In this document: positions 25,301 through 35,376 of the stretch, piece after piece
Numbering within the stretch: the first letter of the stretch is position 1
How the letters are laid out: the number at the start of each line of letters is the position of its first letter
Assembly (NCBI GenBank): GCA_001936135.1
Contig: CP012819.1
Location: 2,327,501 to 2,391,500 of the forward strand
DNA: 64,000 bases
Reading direction: 5' to 3'
Source of the DNA: Saccharomycopsis fibuligera x Saccharomycopsis cf. fibuligera
Lineage: Eukaryota > Ascomycota > Saccharomycetes > Ascoideales > Saccharomycopsidaceae
Notes under the pieces: generated by a model
Databases searched by the model: none
What the model was told of the DNA's origin: nothing
Seen by the model: the letters and a program-made list of their open reading frames with translations, nothing else
Position numbers and translations under genes: made by a program

Positions 25301-25669
25301 GCTGAACTGCTGGAAATGCCTAAAGAGTTAAGTTCGGAATTGAAGGCAAATCTTGCCTCATCTCCTGAGATAATCAGACAAAAAGTCTTAATTTCTTTTG
25401 CAGATATGCATTATTTACTCAAATTTATTTCTATTGACAACAACAATAACGCTGAAGACCTTGAAAATTTGATTGCTAGTATCAAATATTTGTTGAGTAG
25501 AATTTTAAAACTAGCCTCTTCCCCTGATTCTGCTTCCGCGATTACCAGTTCTGATAGTAATGATAAAACCGGGGGCTTGTTTAAAGATATTGATAGCAAG
25601 TTTGTCGCGAGAAACATCGGTGACTATTTCAATCAAAGCAAACTTTTATATTTACCTTTATCTTGCTGA
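22397..25669 (+). CDS. COG1: Conserved oligomeric Golgi complex subunit 1
   Basis: The N-terminal part has the Cog1/Vps51-type helical block (ASELFRSLPIAQIKEINESL, then LRTLVGSKYRSLL and TAENII). This identifies a subunit of the COG tethering complex that directs retrograde vesicles within the Golgi. From the ATG at 22397 the protein has 1090 aa, much longer than S. cerevisiae Cog1 (417 aa) but close to the length known from animals. I chose this ATG because the conserved block starts just after it. The rest is Leu/Asn-rich and helical, with acidic or Asn-rich inserts near 620-640 and 990-1030. Two CTG codons, in YRSLL-x-TAENII-x-MNS, fall at positions where Ser fits better than Leu. Only the N-terminal 100 residues support the name strongly. 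Confidence 0.82.
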   Translation: MEADSAAKASELFRSLPIAQIKEINESLEVQANDKTNQLRTLVGSKYRSLLLTAENIILMNSIVQEQDKKLAYLSDLNDTHGATVDKVIGNYHTYISLNLSELTKRQDTSVLFRILLLNLQFSLDKLISNIEKKALERSFNGISALETQLIQTSKEFYLFGKLFENQKTNTKNNILLVKFKQLKMHYQNFLDRLIVKSNSYSHTYLSSNTLVAVLVSLGFLLNLNLNEILNHYIQIKQKTIFKLVSSLHFLQLNNINNLKKTINYIYVSLNYLKVFFPETYGTSTRTFAKVIAKHITISSPHFKTTLYNKYSSVLEKFENFDQFLSDCKFTYSLSDYKQEFKENSTLHKSIDTWKAQLSEKFDHFFEKRLSYIIQQSCMDVSNPSGNKNNHKLFIKLIDLIKVILREFKNIHSSSLTTLVLPNGDDLLKKLIVSWKSNISKIVENQIGQIQSVYTILKDHVTKAPTDSNSFNNCDNFDNGLWSLSENDLHIKNINSYLLKIASLTTVNIDLLLLKNHNKTKLAHTASSLPLILGCLIEFFGNLKVVLLVLSNEFLYNFILRDFEKITTNDDDEKLYSNDTRNKYNDDFYNDNDFDMYQNMESVEKFLHTYKIYFLDAYREIWNRFFDVYLFDCLNVFLSQTLELCETAVLDQKHSKYQLIIGILLVVLVFRKCISNQDFKTLIVNSYNSDKKEGKSEKNLYSKQIKENLANTKRKTNHLVDYCYYHITTHHAIDLYNQLNQLLLHRFLPLKDVALLNLSSIASNTIDTDSKPSVLSFSQLSDLKTIDIGTFTKTTNNSNHNSPQAIELADSILRNLDYTKKFRSPLELEIWENGLPVSPSTDFTLLLFKYKKDLVSGGSFKTNNNSKSEMTQSNLNLFRNSAFKKFKNHIMVTLLLQFQQTLKLIETVYKLENKSTREHQQVQHAQKVQDSKSPELTTDVDSKAESDADAEPDGNSVNGKKINNNSEEAELLEMPKELSSELKANLASSPEIIRQKVLISFADMHYLLKFISIDNNNNAEDLENLIASIKYLLSRILKLASSPDSASAITSSDSNDKTGGLFKDIDSKFVARNIGDYFNQSKLLYLPLSC

Positions 25670-26758
25670 CTTGTGTGTTTGAATTCAGCTCAGAAAGTGT
25701 GAATCATTATGATAAACTCCTTATAGGTTTTCGGTATAGTATAGGAAATAGTCTAGACTACTAAATTAAATATAATTTAAGAAAAATAGGTGGAGTGATT
25801 AAACTTTTTTCTTTTTATATGTGAACGCAAGAGCTACATCAGGTCTATCATATTGAGCTGCTTTAGCTAGGTAATTCTTTGATGAAACTTGATAAACCGT
25901 GGACAAAAGAGCTTTACTTTCGTGAAAAGCGTGCTGTCCAAATGCAAATGTAGAGATGATACAACTTTTTCAAGTTCGTGATCGCTGTCTATTAGCTCTC
26001 AAATTGCAATATAAAAGAAACAATAAGATGTTAGTAGTAATAGAGCTTAACTATTTCGTCCTCTAGTCAAGAAAATGAAACAAAAAAATTATTTGGTTGT
26101 AGTCCATGTTCACGATTGAAGCTCTTCGTTTGGTTAGTCCACCAGCGTCGTTGTGCGTGCGTTTAGGTGTTTATCTGATTGTGAACACTACAACACAGGG
26201 CCGCAGGTACACAAAGACTGCCTGCCATAGGACAACAAGACCAATGGGAAACTCCACATACAATCATTAAATACTAAGAAGCCAATTATAACTGCTGGTT
26301 AAGTACCTATCAAGTTGCCTTACTGCGGGATTCAATTATTTATAGACATAGACATCCTATTCCTGTTGTTTGTCAGCGCGAGTGTGCGTGTTGCGCTTAG
26401 TCAGCTGTTTTGAATCATCTCGTGGATTGATGTAAGCAAGCTTATCACCACAGTTCCCGACTTATTATAAGCAGCTCAGCAGATATGTAGTGTGTCCCGG
26501 ATCACTGATGTTATAATTTGCCTTGTATTTATTTCAATTGTTATGTCGCTTATCCAAAAAGTTGTATAATACTGTACCATACGATACTTCTATACACTAC
26601 ACTATTGCAGTACCACAATAGCGTTTACTGCTATCAATACCTCATCGCTCATTCCGAGCTTATCAGCAGCGCCGCTTATCCTGCCCTATTAACAGAAAAA
26701 TAAAGCTAAACTCAAAAAAAAATAAAAAAAAATAAACGAAATCATTCTATAGATCAAT
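25670..26758. other. Region upstream of the permease
   Basis: This 1.1 kb region lies between tandem genes and should hold the COG1 terminator and the permease promoter. A Met31/32-like core (AACTGTGG on the minus strand) lies at 26448-26455. A-rich sequence directly precedes the permease ATG. I see no gene. Confidence 0.5.
26448..26455 (-). promoter_or_regulatory. Possible Met31/Met32-type site
   Basis: The sequence CCACAGTT, read on the minus strand as AACTGTGG, matches the core of the yeast Met31/Met32 site. It lies about 305 bp upstream of a permease of the methionine-transporter family. One 8-mer is weak evidence; the context is what makes it worth listing. Confidence 0.3.
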
Positions 26759-28588
26759 ATGCCACTAAGACAAAACAACTATGAATCTATCAACACCCCG
26801 GTAAATAATGAAATGGCCTCCGTACCTTACTCCCAGATCGACATTGATGAATCAAATGTTCATCATTCTGCTTATCACTCCGGGATTGATAATGCAGTAG
26901 AAATCTTCAACCCGCTTTTGTCAGAAACCAATAACAACAACACTAATAACGATACTAGCTATGATTTCGACAATAATCTTGATATCACTACCACTAACAC
27001 AAACCATACTCACGATCCTTTGGAACTCAGTGGCATCTCATTACCGTCTAGAAAATCTATTGAATTTGATCTCAACAATGTTCATTCAATTCTTGAAGAA
27101 CTACCCCAGGGTCGTAATTATGGTGTTTACTCATCTGTAATTTTTATCATCTCCAGAATCATAGGAAGTGGAATTTTTAGCACCCCAGGTGGAATATTTC
27201 GCAATTGCGGTGGTTCTCCCTTTTTGTTTTTTTTAGCATGGCTCATTGCTACTTTGATTTCGTTCTTGTGTATGATTGTTTATTTGGAACTAGGAACGTT
27301 AATGCCAAGGTCTGGTGGTCCCAAATTTTTTTTGGAAACAATTTATCGCAGACCAAAATATTTGGTCACCACAATAATGAGTCTACAAATGGTTTTGTTT
27401 GGCTTCACTTGTTCTAATGCTATGATTTTCGGTCAATATATTTTGAGCGCGTTCGGATATGAGGTGGATATAGCCAAACTGAATACTAGCAGATACGTTG
27501 GCTTGGGAATCATTTTTGCTTGTGCTGTGGTGCAATCTTTATCTGTAAAAACTAGCGTTTATGTGCAAAATAGCCTCGGGGTGGCTAAATTATCATTATT
27601 GGCAATTCTCGTGCTTACGGGGGTTTATGTTATTGTGGTGCCGTCATCAATTACTCACTTGGAAAACCAACTACATTGGTCTGGTTTTTTCCAACCAGTG
27701 AAACCAATAACTTTATCTTCATTCACCGCTGCTATATTGCAGGCTATTTTCTCTTTTAATGGTTGGGAAAGCATTTATTTGATTAGTTCTGAAGTAAAAA
27801 ATCCAATTCGAACCCTTAAGATTGTTGGCCCTTTATCGTTACTTATCACTTTGTTCACTTACCTTTTTGTCAACATTGCATATTTGAAAGTTATTGATCA
27901 TACTTCTATCTTTGGCAGTGGCCAATTAATTGGCTCGCTACTTTTTGAGAAAGTATTTGGTAAAGCCATTGGTAAACAATTACTCTCCATATCAGTGGCT
28001 CTTTCCGCCGCTGGCAACGTTTATGTTGTGCTTTATGGAATATCTCGATCTACTCAGGAAGTCTTTCGTGAAGGTATCTTACCATTTTCCAAGACAATGG
28101 CTGCTAACTTCGGTAGTTGGGGTACTCCAGTACCAACGATATTTTTGTCAATGACATTATCTGCCATAATCTTATTGATACCACCCCCAGGGGACGTGTT
28201 CAGTTACATTGTCAACTTAGAAACCTATTTGTTACAATTGGTGTTTTTGGCAGTAATGTTTGGGTTTTTCAAACTTAGAAGAGATTATCCTGATATTGCT
28301 AGACCAATCAGAGCTCCGGTTGTGGCCCCAATAGTGGCAATTGGGTTCATTGGCTATGTTCTTATAACTCCATTGTTTGAAGGTAATGGTAATAAAGGTG
28401 ACAGTAGTGGGATTAGCGGATTACCTAATTATTCTTATTTGGCGATTTGTTTAAATTTATTGTATGTGACATTTTGGTTTCTAAAATTTGTGGTGTTGCC
28501 CAAGTTGGGAGGTTATAAGTTGCAAAGACAACAAGAGGTGCTCAGTGATGGTTTGGTGATCAAGACTTGGTCGAAATTGTATAATTAG
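26759..28588 (+). CDS. LAT-family amino-acid permease, MUP1/MUP3-like
   Basis: This 609-aa transporter has a polar Asn/Ser-rich N-terminus of about 115 residues, then roughly 12 hydrophobic segments. The first segment carries the family pattern RIIGSGIFSTPGGI; later marks are LGTLMPRSGGPKFFLETIYRRPKY and FSFNGWESIYLISSEVKNPIRTLK. These fit the L-type (LAT) branch, which in yeast contains the methionine permeases Mup1 (high affinity) and Mup3 (low affinity). The protein should lie in the plasma membrane. I cannot settle the substrate; methionine or cysteine is the likely guess. The Met31/32-like site upstream agrees with methionine. The ATG at 26759 is the first in frame after an A-rich leader. 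Confidence 0.88.
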   Translation: MPLRQNNYESINTPVNNEMASVPYSQIDIDESNVHHSAYHSGIDNAVEIFNPLLSETNNNNTNNDTSYDFDNNLDITTTNTNHTHDPLELSGISLPSRKSIEFDLNNVHSILEELPQGRNYGVYSSVIFIISRIIGSGIFSTPGGIFRNCGGSPFLFFLAWLIATLISFLCMIVYLELGTLMPRSGGPKFFLETIYRRPKYLVTTIMSLQMVLFGFTCSNAMIFGQYILSAFGYEVDIAKLNTSRYVGLGIIFACAVVQSLSVKTSVYVQNSLGVAKLSLLAILVLTGVYVIVVPSSITHLENQLHWSGFFQPVKPITLSSFTAAILQAIFSFNGWESIYLISSEVKNPIRTLKIVGPLSLLITLFTYLFVNIAYLKVIDHTSIFGSGQLIGSLLFEKVFGKAIGKQLLSISVALSAAGNVYVVLYGISRSTQEVFREGILPFSKTMAANFGSWGTPVPTIFLSMTLSAIILLIPPPGDVFSYIVNLETYLLQLVFLAVMFGFFKLRRDYPDIARPIRAPVVAPIVAIGFIGYVLITPLFEGNGNKGDSSGISGLPNYSYLAICLNLLYVTFWFLKFVVLPKLGGYKLQRQQEVLSDGLVIKTWSKLYN

Positions 28589-30146
28589 GTAGGAAAGTAA
28601 TATTGGCTTGTGTTATCTTTTGAAGAGTATTCTCTCAGATAGCAGAGTCTATAGACACAAAAAATCAAAATACAGACAGGTTTACGATCTATAATTTATA
28701 GTATACTATCTCAATGGATTCAGAACGACGTAGCCAAGATACAAAGTAAATACCAATGTTTTGGAGAGAAGGAATCGTATCATGGTAAAAGTTAAGCCCT
28801 TGAACTTTGGCTTCATGGAAATTATTAGTGACTGTGCGTTACACCCTTCATATACTACTGGTATCGTATTAGATAAGTAGGCTGAGATTGTGCCAAAAAA
28901 GAATTCCACCAACCTGCATGCTGGTTGTTGACTCAAATTGTGACAGTCTTTGTCAAAACTCCCAAATACCATCATCATAATTTTTTTCTTAACACTAGGT
29001 AAAACAAGTTTTTATTTTTTTTTTCTCCACCCCGTTAGAAAGGCAGCAAAACGCCGCATTCAACACCTCAATACTCTCATAAACATTGAAATTCTTCTCG
29101 TGCATAAAAATCGAAACTCTCATCAGTTTTGTATTCAATAGTCTTGTATCCGTAAATACTGTACTTTTATATTTTATATCCATCTTTCATGTATCAAATA
29201 TAAATTTATAAGTGAAGAAAAATTCTCTCGGAAACCATTCCTGTGCATATTAATAAATATATAAATTGAAACTCTTGTAGTATTGGTGGTCTATCATCGG
29301 TAAAGCAGTGGTCATTAAATTGATTAGAAATCCGTCTTTGCTAGATGCATTTACTTCATCTTCATGATTCTCGGCACTTTCCTTGTATGTTGTCAGATAC
29401 TTTAATTGGAGGTAAAAAGCTGAATATCTTTGGCAAGTGTTACTAGGGAAGTGTTGCTAACTAATTGCATACAATTGGAATAATAGAATTGATATGCTGC
29501 AAAAAGTTTGAGGAGAAAACAAGCTAATAGGCTCAAGTTATTGATGCTATGTTGGCCCGCCGGCGCACTTAACCATCAGCAGTACCAGGCTAATCTAGTA
29601 GAGATATTTCTAGTTGTTGCTGCATTCGGTTTGTAGTTTGATGGAAGGACGTGTTTTTTTGGTTTTTTTTGTGATTCAACTACAGAGTAAAGTTTGATTT
29701 CATTTTGTGCAAATTGCCCATCTATACGGACGCTCAACTAGTAGTTGCTTCGTTCATGTATCTGGAAGCTTTTCCCTTATTAAAAAGGTCCTTATATGGC
29801 TTAATTTAAAACGTTTCGGCACCTTCTGGAAGGTCAGGTTTACGTTTATTTTATCATAGTTCATCGTAGTTTAAGAGAATTAAATATTAAGGATAGGAAT
29901 GGACCTACACCATTGGTACTCTAATGCGGTTGCCCTGTCTTATAGTGTAAATTACGGAGAAAGACGAAAAACGAAAAACGAAAAAGCGCACAAAAAAAAA
30001 AAAAAAAAAAAAAAAATTTCAAGCACATCAGGCATTAAGCAGGAGTGGTGATTGGAGAAGAGTGAATGCTGTGAAATAAATCAATAGAAAAGGGTCATTT
30101 TCAATATTAAATCAATCCGTCACAAGATTCCAAAAAAAAAAAAATA
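28589..30146. other. Intergenic region, permease to MRPL11
   Basis: This 1.6 kb AT-rich stretch includes an uninterrupted run of 25 A at 29992-30016, about 130 bp upstream of MRPL11. Repeated GAAAAACGAAAAACG lies just before the run. Frames in the region are short and not protein-like. I see no gene. Confidence 0.5.
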
Positions 30147-30926
30147 ATGTTCAAGTCGATATTTGGGCCATGCCAAACTAGCACACGCGCTGCCGTGGAG
30201 GCTGTTCGCACCTATGCCACCGTTGCCAAAACCGTTAAAGGTACCAAAAGTGGAGCTAAAAATGCTGCTGCTTCTGCTATACCGAAGCGTAACACATTCA
30301 AACCAATAAACTCCAGAAAAACTTTCCTCGTTGACTTTTATGCTTCTTTGATGAGAAACAACCAGATTGTGTTGGTGTGTCACCGTAACAATTTGCTCAA
30401 GCTGGATAGTGCGCATTTCCGTCAACAGATCAGTGCCCTTGGGGGACAATTTGTGGTTGTAAGAAACAGTTTGCTCAAAGTGTACTTAAGATCAGAAGGA
30501 GAAGAAGATCCAGCATCTTTGGAGGCCACTAAGCGCAATAAAAAATCAAAACCACATCCATTATCACCATTATTGAGTGGCCCAACAGCCATCATTGCTT
30601 TCAAAGAAAATGACCCAAGCAAAGTAAAAAAATTGGCTAAATTGTTGCAGGCAGCTAAAGAAAAATTGTTTATTGTTGGTGCTAAAGTGGAGCAGGAAGT
30701 TTTTGATTTGCAGAAATTGGAAGGATACAAGGAGTTGCCATCCAAGGCGGAATTGCAATCACAACTTGTGGGTTTGTTGAATATCCTTGGTGGTTATGGC
30801 TTGACAAGAACATTGGAGAGTGCTAGTAACGTATTGTACTTGACATTAAACTCGCACAAGGAAAATGTAGAGAACCCAAAGAGCGAAGAAGAAGAAGCAG
30901 GTAAAACAGGGCAAGCTGCTAGTTAG
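30147..30926 (+). CDS. MRPL11: Mitochondrial ribosomal protein uL10m
   Basis: The 259-aa protein matches yeast Mrpl11 (249 aa), the L10 protein of the mitochondrial large subunit that anchors the L7/L12 stalk. The first 35 residues are rich in Arg, Ala and Ser with no acidic stretch (RAAVEAVRTYATVAKT), as expected of a matrix-targeting presequence. The L10 fold follows: FLVDFYASLMRNNQIVLVCHRNNL, then GGQFVVVRNSLLKVYL, LLSGPTAIIAF and a C-terminal LNILGGYGLTRTLES. A Lys/Pro-rich insert (near residue 130-145) and an acidic C-terminal tail are additions. The ATG at 30147 follows an A-rich leader and begins the presequence. Confidence 0.93.
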   Translation: MFKSIFGPCQTSTRAAVEAVRTYATVAKTVKGTKSGAKNAAASAIPKRNTFKPINSRKTFLVDFYASLMRNNQIVLVCHRNNLLKLDSAHFRQQISALGGQFVVVRNSLLKVYLRSEGEEDPASLEATKRNKKSKPHPLSPLLSGPTAIIAFKENDPSKVKKLAKLLQAAKEKLFIVGAKVEQEVFDLQKLEGYKELPSKAELQSQLVGLLNILGGYGLTRTLESASNVLYLTLNSHKENVENPKSEEEEAGKTGQAAS

Positions 30927-31443
30927 AGATGTGGTATTTATATTTTACATATTTTCATTGTCATTCTGTAAATAAACAACTTCAAATCGTGATTTGGTTT
31001 TCTTGAGAAGCCTCTTTATTTTATAGCTGGTAGAAAACTCGGATATTGACATTTGTGATCTTTTTGTCTTGTCCTAGTAGTTCGCATAATGCGACAAAGA
31101 AGTTCGTTCACAATACCAGCACTATCCCTTTACACAATCTATGGTACCCATTAATACTAATTTAGTTATTTGATATTCTATAAGACAACTGCTTCGTTAA
31201 TATTGCAATTTCTGGTTGTGTTTGTGAAGAAGGAGATTTTGGTTTTGGCTGATAATATCACATGACCTCTAAAAATTTAGACATGCATGTAGTACTATTT
31301 TTGGATTTCTTTTGATGCAATTATTTGAGCACTTCGCGATAATAAGAGCACTTAATGGCAAACCTTCAAATAACCAATCAATTTCCACGTAACATGATCA
31401 CAAAGCCCTTAAATTTCGGTATTAAATAATCCCAGTATTAGTA
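30927..31443. other. Region between MRPL11 and SPP382
   Basis: This 0.5 kb AT-rich tandem intergenic region should hold the MRPL11 terminator and the SPP382 promoter. I see nothing specific in it. Confidence 0.5.
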
Positions 31444-33954
31444 ATGTCGACGGCGAAATATGGAATTGGAGCTGCCCTCCTAAAAAAAATGGGTTACAAG
31501 GAGGGCCAAGGTTTAGGTGCTCGCAGTGAGGGTATCGTTAACCCAATTGAAGTAAAACTAAGACCCAATGGCATGGGAATTGGCGCAATGAGTGAAAAGT
31601 TACACTATAGTGGCGAAGACGAAGATGAAGATATGGATTCGGAAGATGATAGTATTACCGAGTTGGGTATGGAAGAGTATGATGATCTCAATAATAAAAC
31701 TTACAATAACAATATCAAAAATAGCAACAAAAATAACATCATAAAAGGGTCAGCAAAGTTACCAGTGAGGACGAAATATCATGCCAATGCTGGTATCCGA
31801 ACTGAACAAGTGCCACCACTTCATGAAATTATTGATGATTTAAATCGTCATGGCATCCATGTGCCCAACAAGTTTCACCAATTTGCAGAAAAAGAACTAA
31901 TTTATCAAGCAATACATTTCAAAAAAGCACCAGAGATTATCAATGGTGTAACCTTTGTAAAAATGGATGAAACCGGTAGTGATAAGTATTCTGGATGGCA
32001 TCGTTTTCGTGTGCTAAAAAGTGAGATCTGGGAACTTAGTAGGCAATGGAAAGTAGCTGATGCTAAAGTAAAGCAAAGCAAAGTGGAACAAGAGCAGGTA
32101 AAAATGGAAGCTGGCCAATGGGACTCCATTCGAAGAGGTTTTTCTAATTTAGTTATCACTCTGGAAATCATCAAAAAATTGAAGAATAAAGCCGAACCAC
32201 ATGATACTTATGATGATATTAATCACAGTATGGTCAATAATGAGAGAATTAATGCATTAAGGTATATCGGAGATATTAAAGAGAATCATAGTGGAAGTGC
32301 TACGATGCATCATATTCTTGATGGGATGATGACGGTTTTACTTAATCCAATATTTGATGCTATTGTAAGCACAGGAAGTAATAATACTAGTAGCCTAACT
32401 TTCTTTGAGGCATTTAATGATGTGGTGAATAAACTTCACTGTTTGCACCAAGCAAGTGCACTAATTGAAGGTATAGACTCAAAGAATAATAACAACTTCC
32501 ATAATGACTACCAAAGTGATAATGATGATCGATTAAGTGTCTGGCATTCGCTTATTGCGAAGAAATTTTACCCAGTAGTTGTTCAATATCTTCAAAATAA
32601 TTACTCTGAATTCTGGCACAACCCATCATTAGCTCAACTTTTCCAAAAATCACTCAATCTCTTTCATCCAAAATTGGAAAAATATATTATGTATAACATT
32701 ATTATGCCATTATTGCTGTCTATGCTAGAACGTGCTGAATTTCCATATTTTGTCAATAATATTGAGTCCTGCAAAACTCTCAACTCTGAATTAGTAGGTT
32801 ACACTAATTCGGAGACTAATCCTCGTGAAATTATTAACGTTTTGCGACTTCCTGAGCTTGTTCAGAAGAAACTTCAAGAAAAAGCTTACATTTTCTTCAC
32901 CAAGTTTTTACAAAAATTGGATTTTAAAGATTACGTAAAAGATTTGGCCTTGTATAGCGAAATTGTTTATGATTATACTGATACTCTTGACGATAAATAT
33001 ACAGAGGCCATAATTGATAGTGTATCCAATTATATAGCTACTTCATTCAGCGATTATCGAATCTCTACAGTGAACCCTGACTACGATTTTTTCAAGATAC
33101 TTTTTTCATTTAGAAGATATTTACTTTTGCCTGATCAACGAACATTTATTTATGAAGTACTTATCAATGATTTATTTCTCAAAAATAAATTTATATCACG
33201 GTTGATTGAGTTGATTAAAGATACTCTCTTGTTGAAAAAAAATTTTCAATTGTCTCAATGGATTCAATCTTGGTATTCATTTTTGCAACTTTATTTTAAG
33301 CAGCTTTTAACAATTAGTAATAGTGAAGAAACAGAGTTCACCAGAAACAAAAAATTACAGCAAGCCAAACTGCCTTTACCAAGATCTATACAGTTAACTT
33401 GGAAACGAATAATTGATATTGTTAATCTGTCTTTAGAATTTGCTCATAAACAAGATCATCTGGGGTTGCTGAACTATCTTGATACTTTCAAATTCAACCA
33501 CAATATAACTGCAGAACTAATGGTGAAAATTGCTCAAAGACATCAATCCACGCCACTTCACACCGACATTACTATTGAGCCTCAATACTTTAATGATAGC
33601 GCAGCCAATAACAATAATAATATTAATATTGGCCCACAGAAGGATGTTCGTGGAATTTCTAGCGCTAACTTATTGACGTCATTCAAAGATGTTGTTGAAT
33701 CTTACTGTGCTGACCATAATTTGTTTTTCTTTCCTCAATTGATAGCACATTCTGAATTTGGGTATCCCTTATACAAAGTGAGCAGGGATTTTTCCGGAAA
33801 GAATGGGATTTCATGTTATATAGTGAATGATGTCTTGTTTGTTCAGAATACTAAGAAAAATAACGACCGTCGTGGTGTCAACAATGAGGAATTTGAGCCT
33901 ATTGCTTTAGAGTCGTTGTTTGCTTATATACACGAGAAATCAAAGGATAAATAA
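31444..33954 (+). CDS. SPP382: Spliceosome disassembly factor Spp382/Ntr1
   Basis: This 836-aa protein starts with a G-patch domain (about 4-48: GAALLKKMGYKEGQGLGARSEG, then PNGMGIG). In S. cerevisiae Spp382/Ntr1 (708 aa) this domain activates the helicase Prp43 to take apart intron-lariat spliceosomes together with Ntr2. An acidic stretch follows at about 55-80, then a long helical region of the TFIP11/GCFC type. An N-terminal G-patch, this length and the helical C-terminal half point to the Ntr1/TFIP11 family rather than to other G-patch proteins. The ATG at 31444 is immediately before the domain. The protein is nuclear. Confidence 0.88.
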   Translation: MSTAKYGIGAALLKKMGYKEGQGLGARSEGIVNPIEVKLRPNGMGIGAMSEKLHYSGEDEDEDMDSEDDSITELGMEEYDDLNNKTYNNNIKNSNKNNIIKGSAKLPVRTKYHANAGIRTEQVPPLHEIIDDLNRHGIHVPNKFHQFAEKELIYQAIHFKKAPEIINGVTFVKMDETGSDKYSGWHRFRVLKSEIWELSRQWKVADAKVKQSKVEQEQVKMEAGQWDSIRRGFSNLVITLEIIKKLKNKAEPHDTYDDINHSMVNNERINALRYIGDIKENHSGSATMHHILDGMMTVLLNPIFDAIVSTGSNNTSSLTFFEAFNDVVNKLHCLHQASALIEGIDSKNNNNFHNDYQSDNDDRLSVWHSLIAKKFYPVVVQYLQNNYSEFWHNPSLAQLFQKSLNLFHPKLEKYIMYNIIMPLLLSMLERAEFPYFVNNIESCKTLNSELVGYTNSETNPREIINVLRLPELVQKKLQEKAYIFFTKFLQKLDFKDYVKDLALYSEIVYDYTDTLDDKYTEAIIDSVSNYIATSFSDYRISTVNPDYDFFKILFSFRRYLLLPDQRTFIYEVLINDLFLKNKFISRLIELIKDTLLLKKNFQLSQWIQSWYSFLQLYFKQLLTISNSEETEFTRNKKLQQAKLPLPRSIQLTWKRIIDIVNLSLEFAHKQDHLGLLNYLDTFKFNHNITAELMVKIAQRHQSTPLHTDITIEPQYFNDSAANNNNNINIGPQKDVRGISSANLLTSFKDVVESYCADHNLFFFPQLIAHSEFGYPLYKVSRDFSGKNGISCYIVNDVLFVQNTKKNNDRRGVNNEEFEPIALESLFAYIHEKSKDK

Positions 33955-34450
33955 ATTCCTGCTCAAACGGAAAATATTTATAGCTTAAGAAATTCTTTTA
34001 AAAAAAAAGAATTGGAAAGGTCTATTTTTCTGCTGTTTAGAACAATGTAAGCTGATTCATAGAACAGTTTTTGGATTGCTCAAGTATAGATTATATAGCA
34101 GATACCATACGGAAATATACGGATCTCACAATAAATGTTTATTATCATTCAATGTATATTTCATGATTTATAACGAGACCCGTTATTATATCAAGCTGGA
34201 GAATATTAAAATGTGTCTTGATGTTTTATCAGTCTACTGAGGGAAGTAAATAGTAAATATCAGAAAAGAGCACACAAAAGAGCACACAAAAGGAATAAGA
34301 AAAGCATCACGATTACTATGATATTAATTGTTTTTTGTGATCAACATAGAGCGTCCAGGCTTTTGTATGCGATTCCTATTTGTAAAAACGAGTACTACCC
34401 TATAGATAAATGGCATGCGGTTCGTGATTAACAATGCCAGTTGCAATTAA
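33955..34450. other. Convergent 3' region after SPP382
   Basis: This 0.5 kb AT-rich stretch lies between two convergent genes. It includes a short block at 34173-34218 whose three sub-motifs also occur in the same order at 10260-10293 (see findings). I see no gene. Confidence 0.5.
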
Positions 34451-35098
34451 TTATTCCTTTTTTGGTGGTCTGTCTTCAGAAACAGATGGAGTATCTTTGC
34501 TACTGTCACTATTGTTACCATTCTTATCAGTTTCTACAGTAACGGATTCTTCTGGAGTCGCTGCATTATCATGGGTAGCCGAGGGAGTATCTTGACTAGT
34601 TGGTGGTTCTTGTGCTTTTTCTTGTGCTGTCGACTCTTCTAATGCAGGAGTCGGCTCTTTTTGTTCTGGCTTGGATTTTCGGTTTGGTGGTGATGATTCT
34701 TTAGGTTTTTCTGGTTCTTTTTCTGAATATCAATTGTTAGTATAATGCACATATTAGAGTCTTCAACAGCATTCATCATCAATGCGGTTATTATTTTTGT
34801 ACGTAAAGGTTGAACTCAATTACTTACTGTTGGAAAAAAATGAAGAAATGTTCAAAGAATCTTGAATGATAAAGGCTCCACCCAATATAATGGCAAGTGG
34901 AAATAAAAACTTGAATCCCTCACCAGAAGAAGGATTCGATCCTTCTGGAGGCTTATCCGATGAAGCAGAATACATTCTTTTGCCCAAGAGATGACGACGA
35001 GAAATGATTGTTTGAGCTTTTACTGGAGATATCAATATTCTGCTGGTTAGCTTTCTTCTTGAAGCACTAGCAGCAGCATATAATGATGGGGTGGACAT
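34451..35098 (-). CDS. Two-exon predicted mitochondrial membrane protein
   Basis: This is a spliced gene. Exon 1 is 35098-34828 and exon 2 is 34722-34451. The 105-nt intron has a GTAAGT donor, a TACTAAC branch point at 34736-34742 and a TTCAG acceptor 13 nt after the branch A. Joined, it encodes 180 aa in frame. The N-terminal 45 residues are basic and Ser/Ala-rich (RRKLTSRILISP, SRRHLLGKRMYSAS), like a mitochondrial presequence. One hydrophobic segment follows (FKFLFPLAIILGGAFI, about 67-82). Exon 2 is a Pro/Glu/Lys/Ser-rich hydrophilic tail ending in RPPKKE. The ATG at 35098 is the first. Without splicing the frame stops 7 nt into the intron. I do not recognise the family; an inner-membrane assembly factor is a guess. 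Confidence 0.8.
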
Positions 35099-35349
35099 GA
35101 TTCTTGGCACTGTGTACTATGTGTTGTGATTATTCTTCTTGTCAATTAGTTAGCTATCACGCTTTTGTTGATAAACAAACGGTAATTAATTAAATTTTCT
35201 TGACTAGATAGTATAAGCAAGAAGAGAAAAAGAGACAAAAGTTGCAAAGAGTTTGATTCCTTTAAGAATTCAAGCTCAGGAAAACAGCTTTGAAGAGTTC
35301 CATAAATAAGAATATTGCTATTTATTTATGTTTGCGCAAAGTTTCTGTC

Positions 35350-35376
35350 ATGCATGTATGCTTTGCATGTCATGCA
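35350..35376. promoter_or_regulatory. Cluster of TGCAT motifs
   Basis: Four TGCAT/ATGCA pentamers fall within 27 bp, about 250 bp upstream of the two-exon mitochondrial gene and at the left end of the desert. TGCAT is the core bound by APSES regulators such as Efg1 in Candida. The binding role is an inference. Confidence 0.35.
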
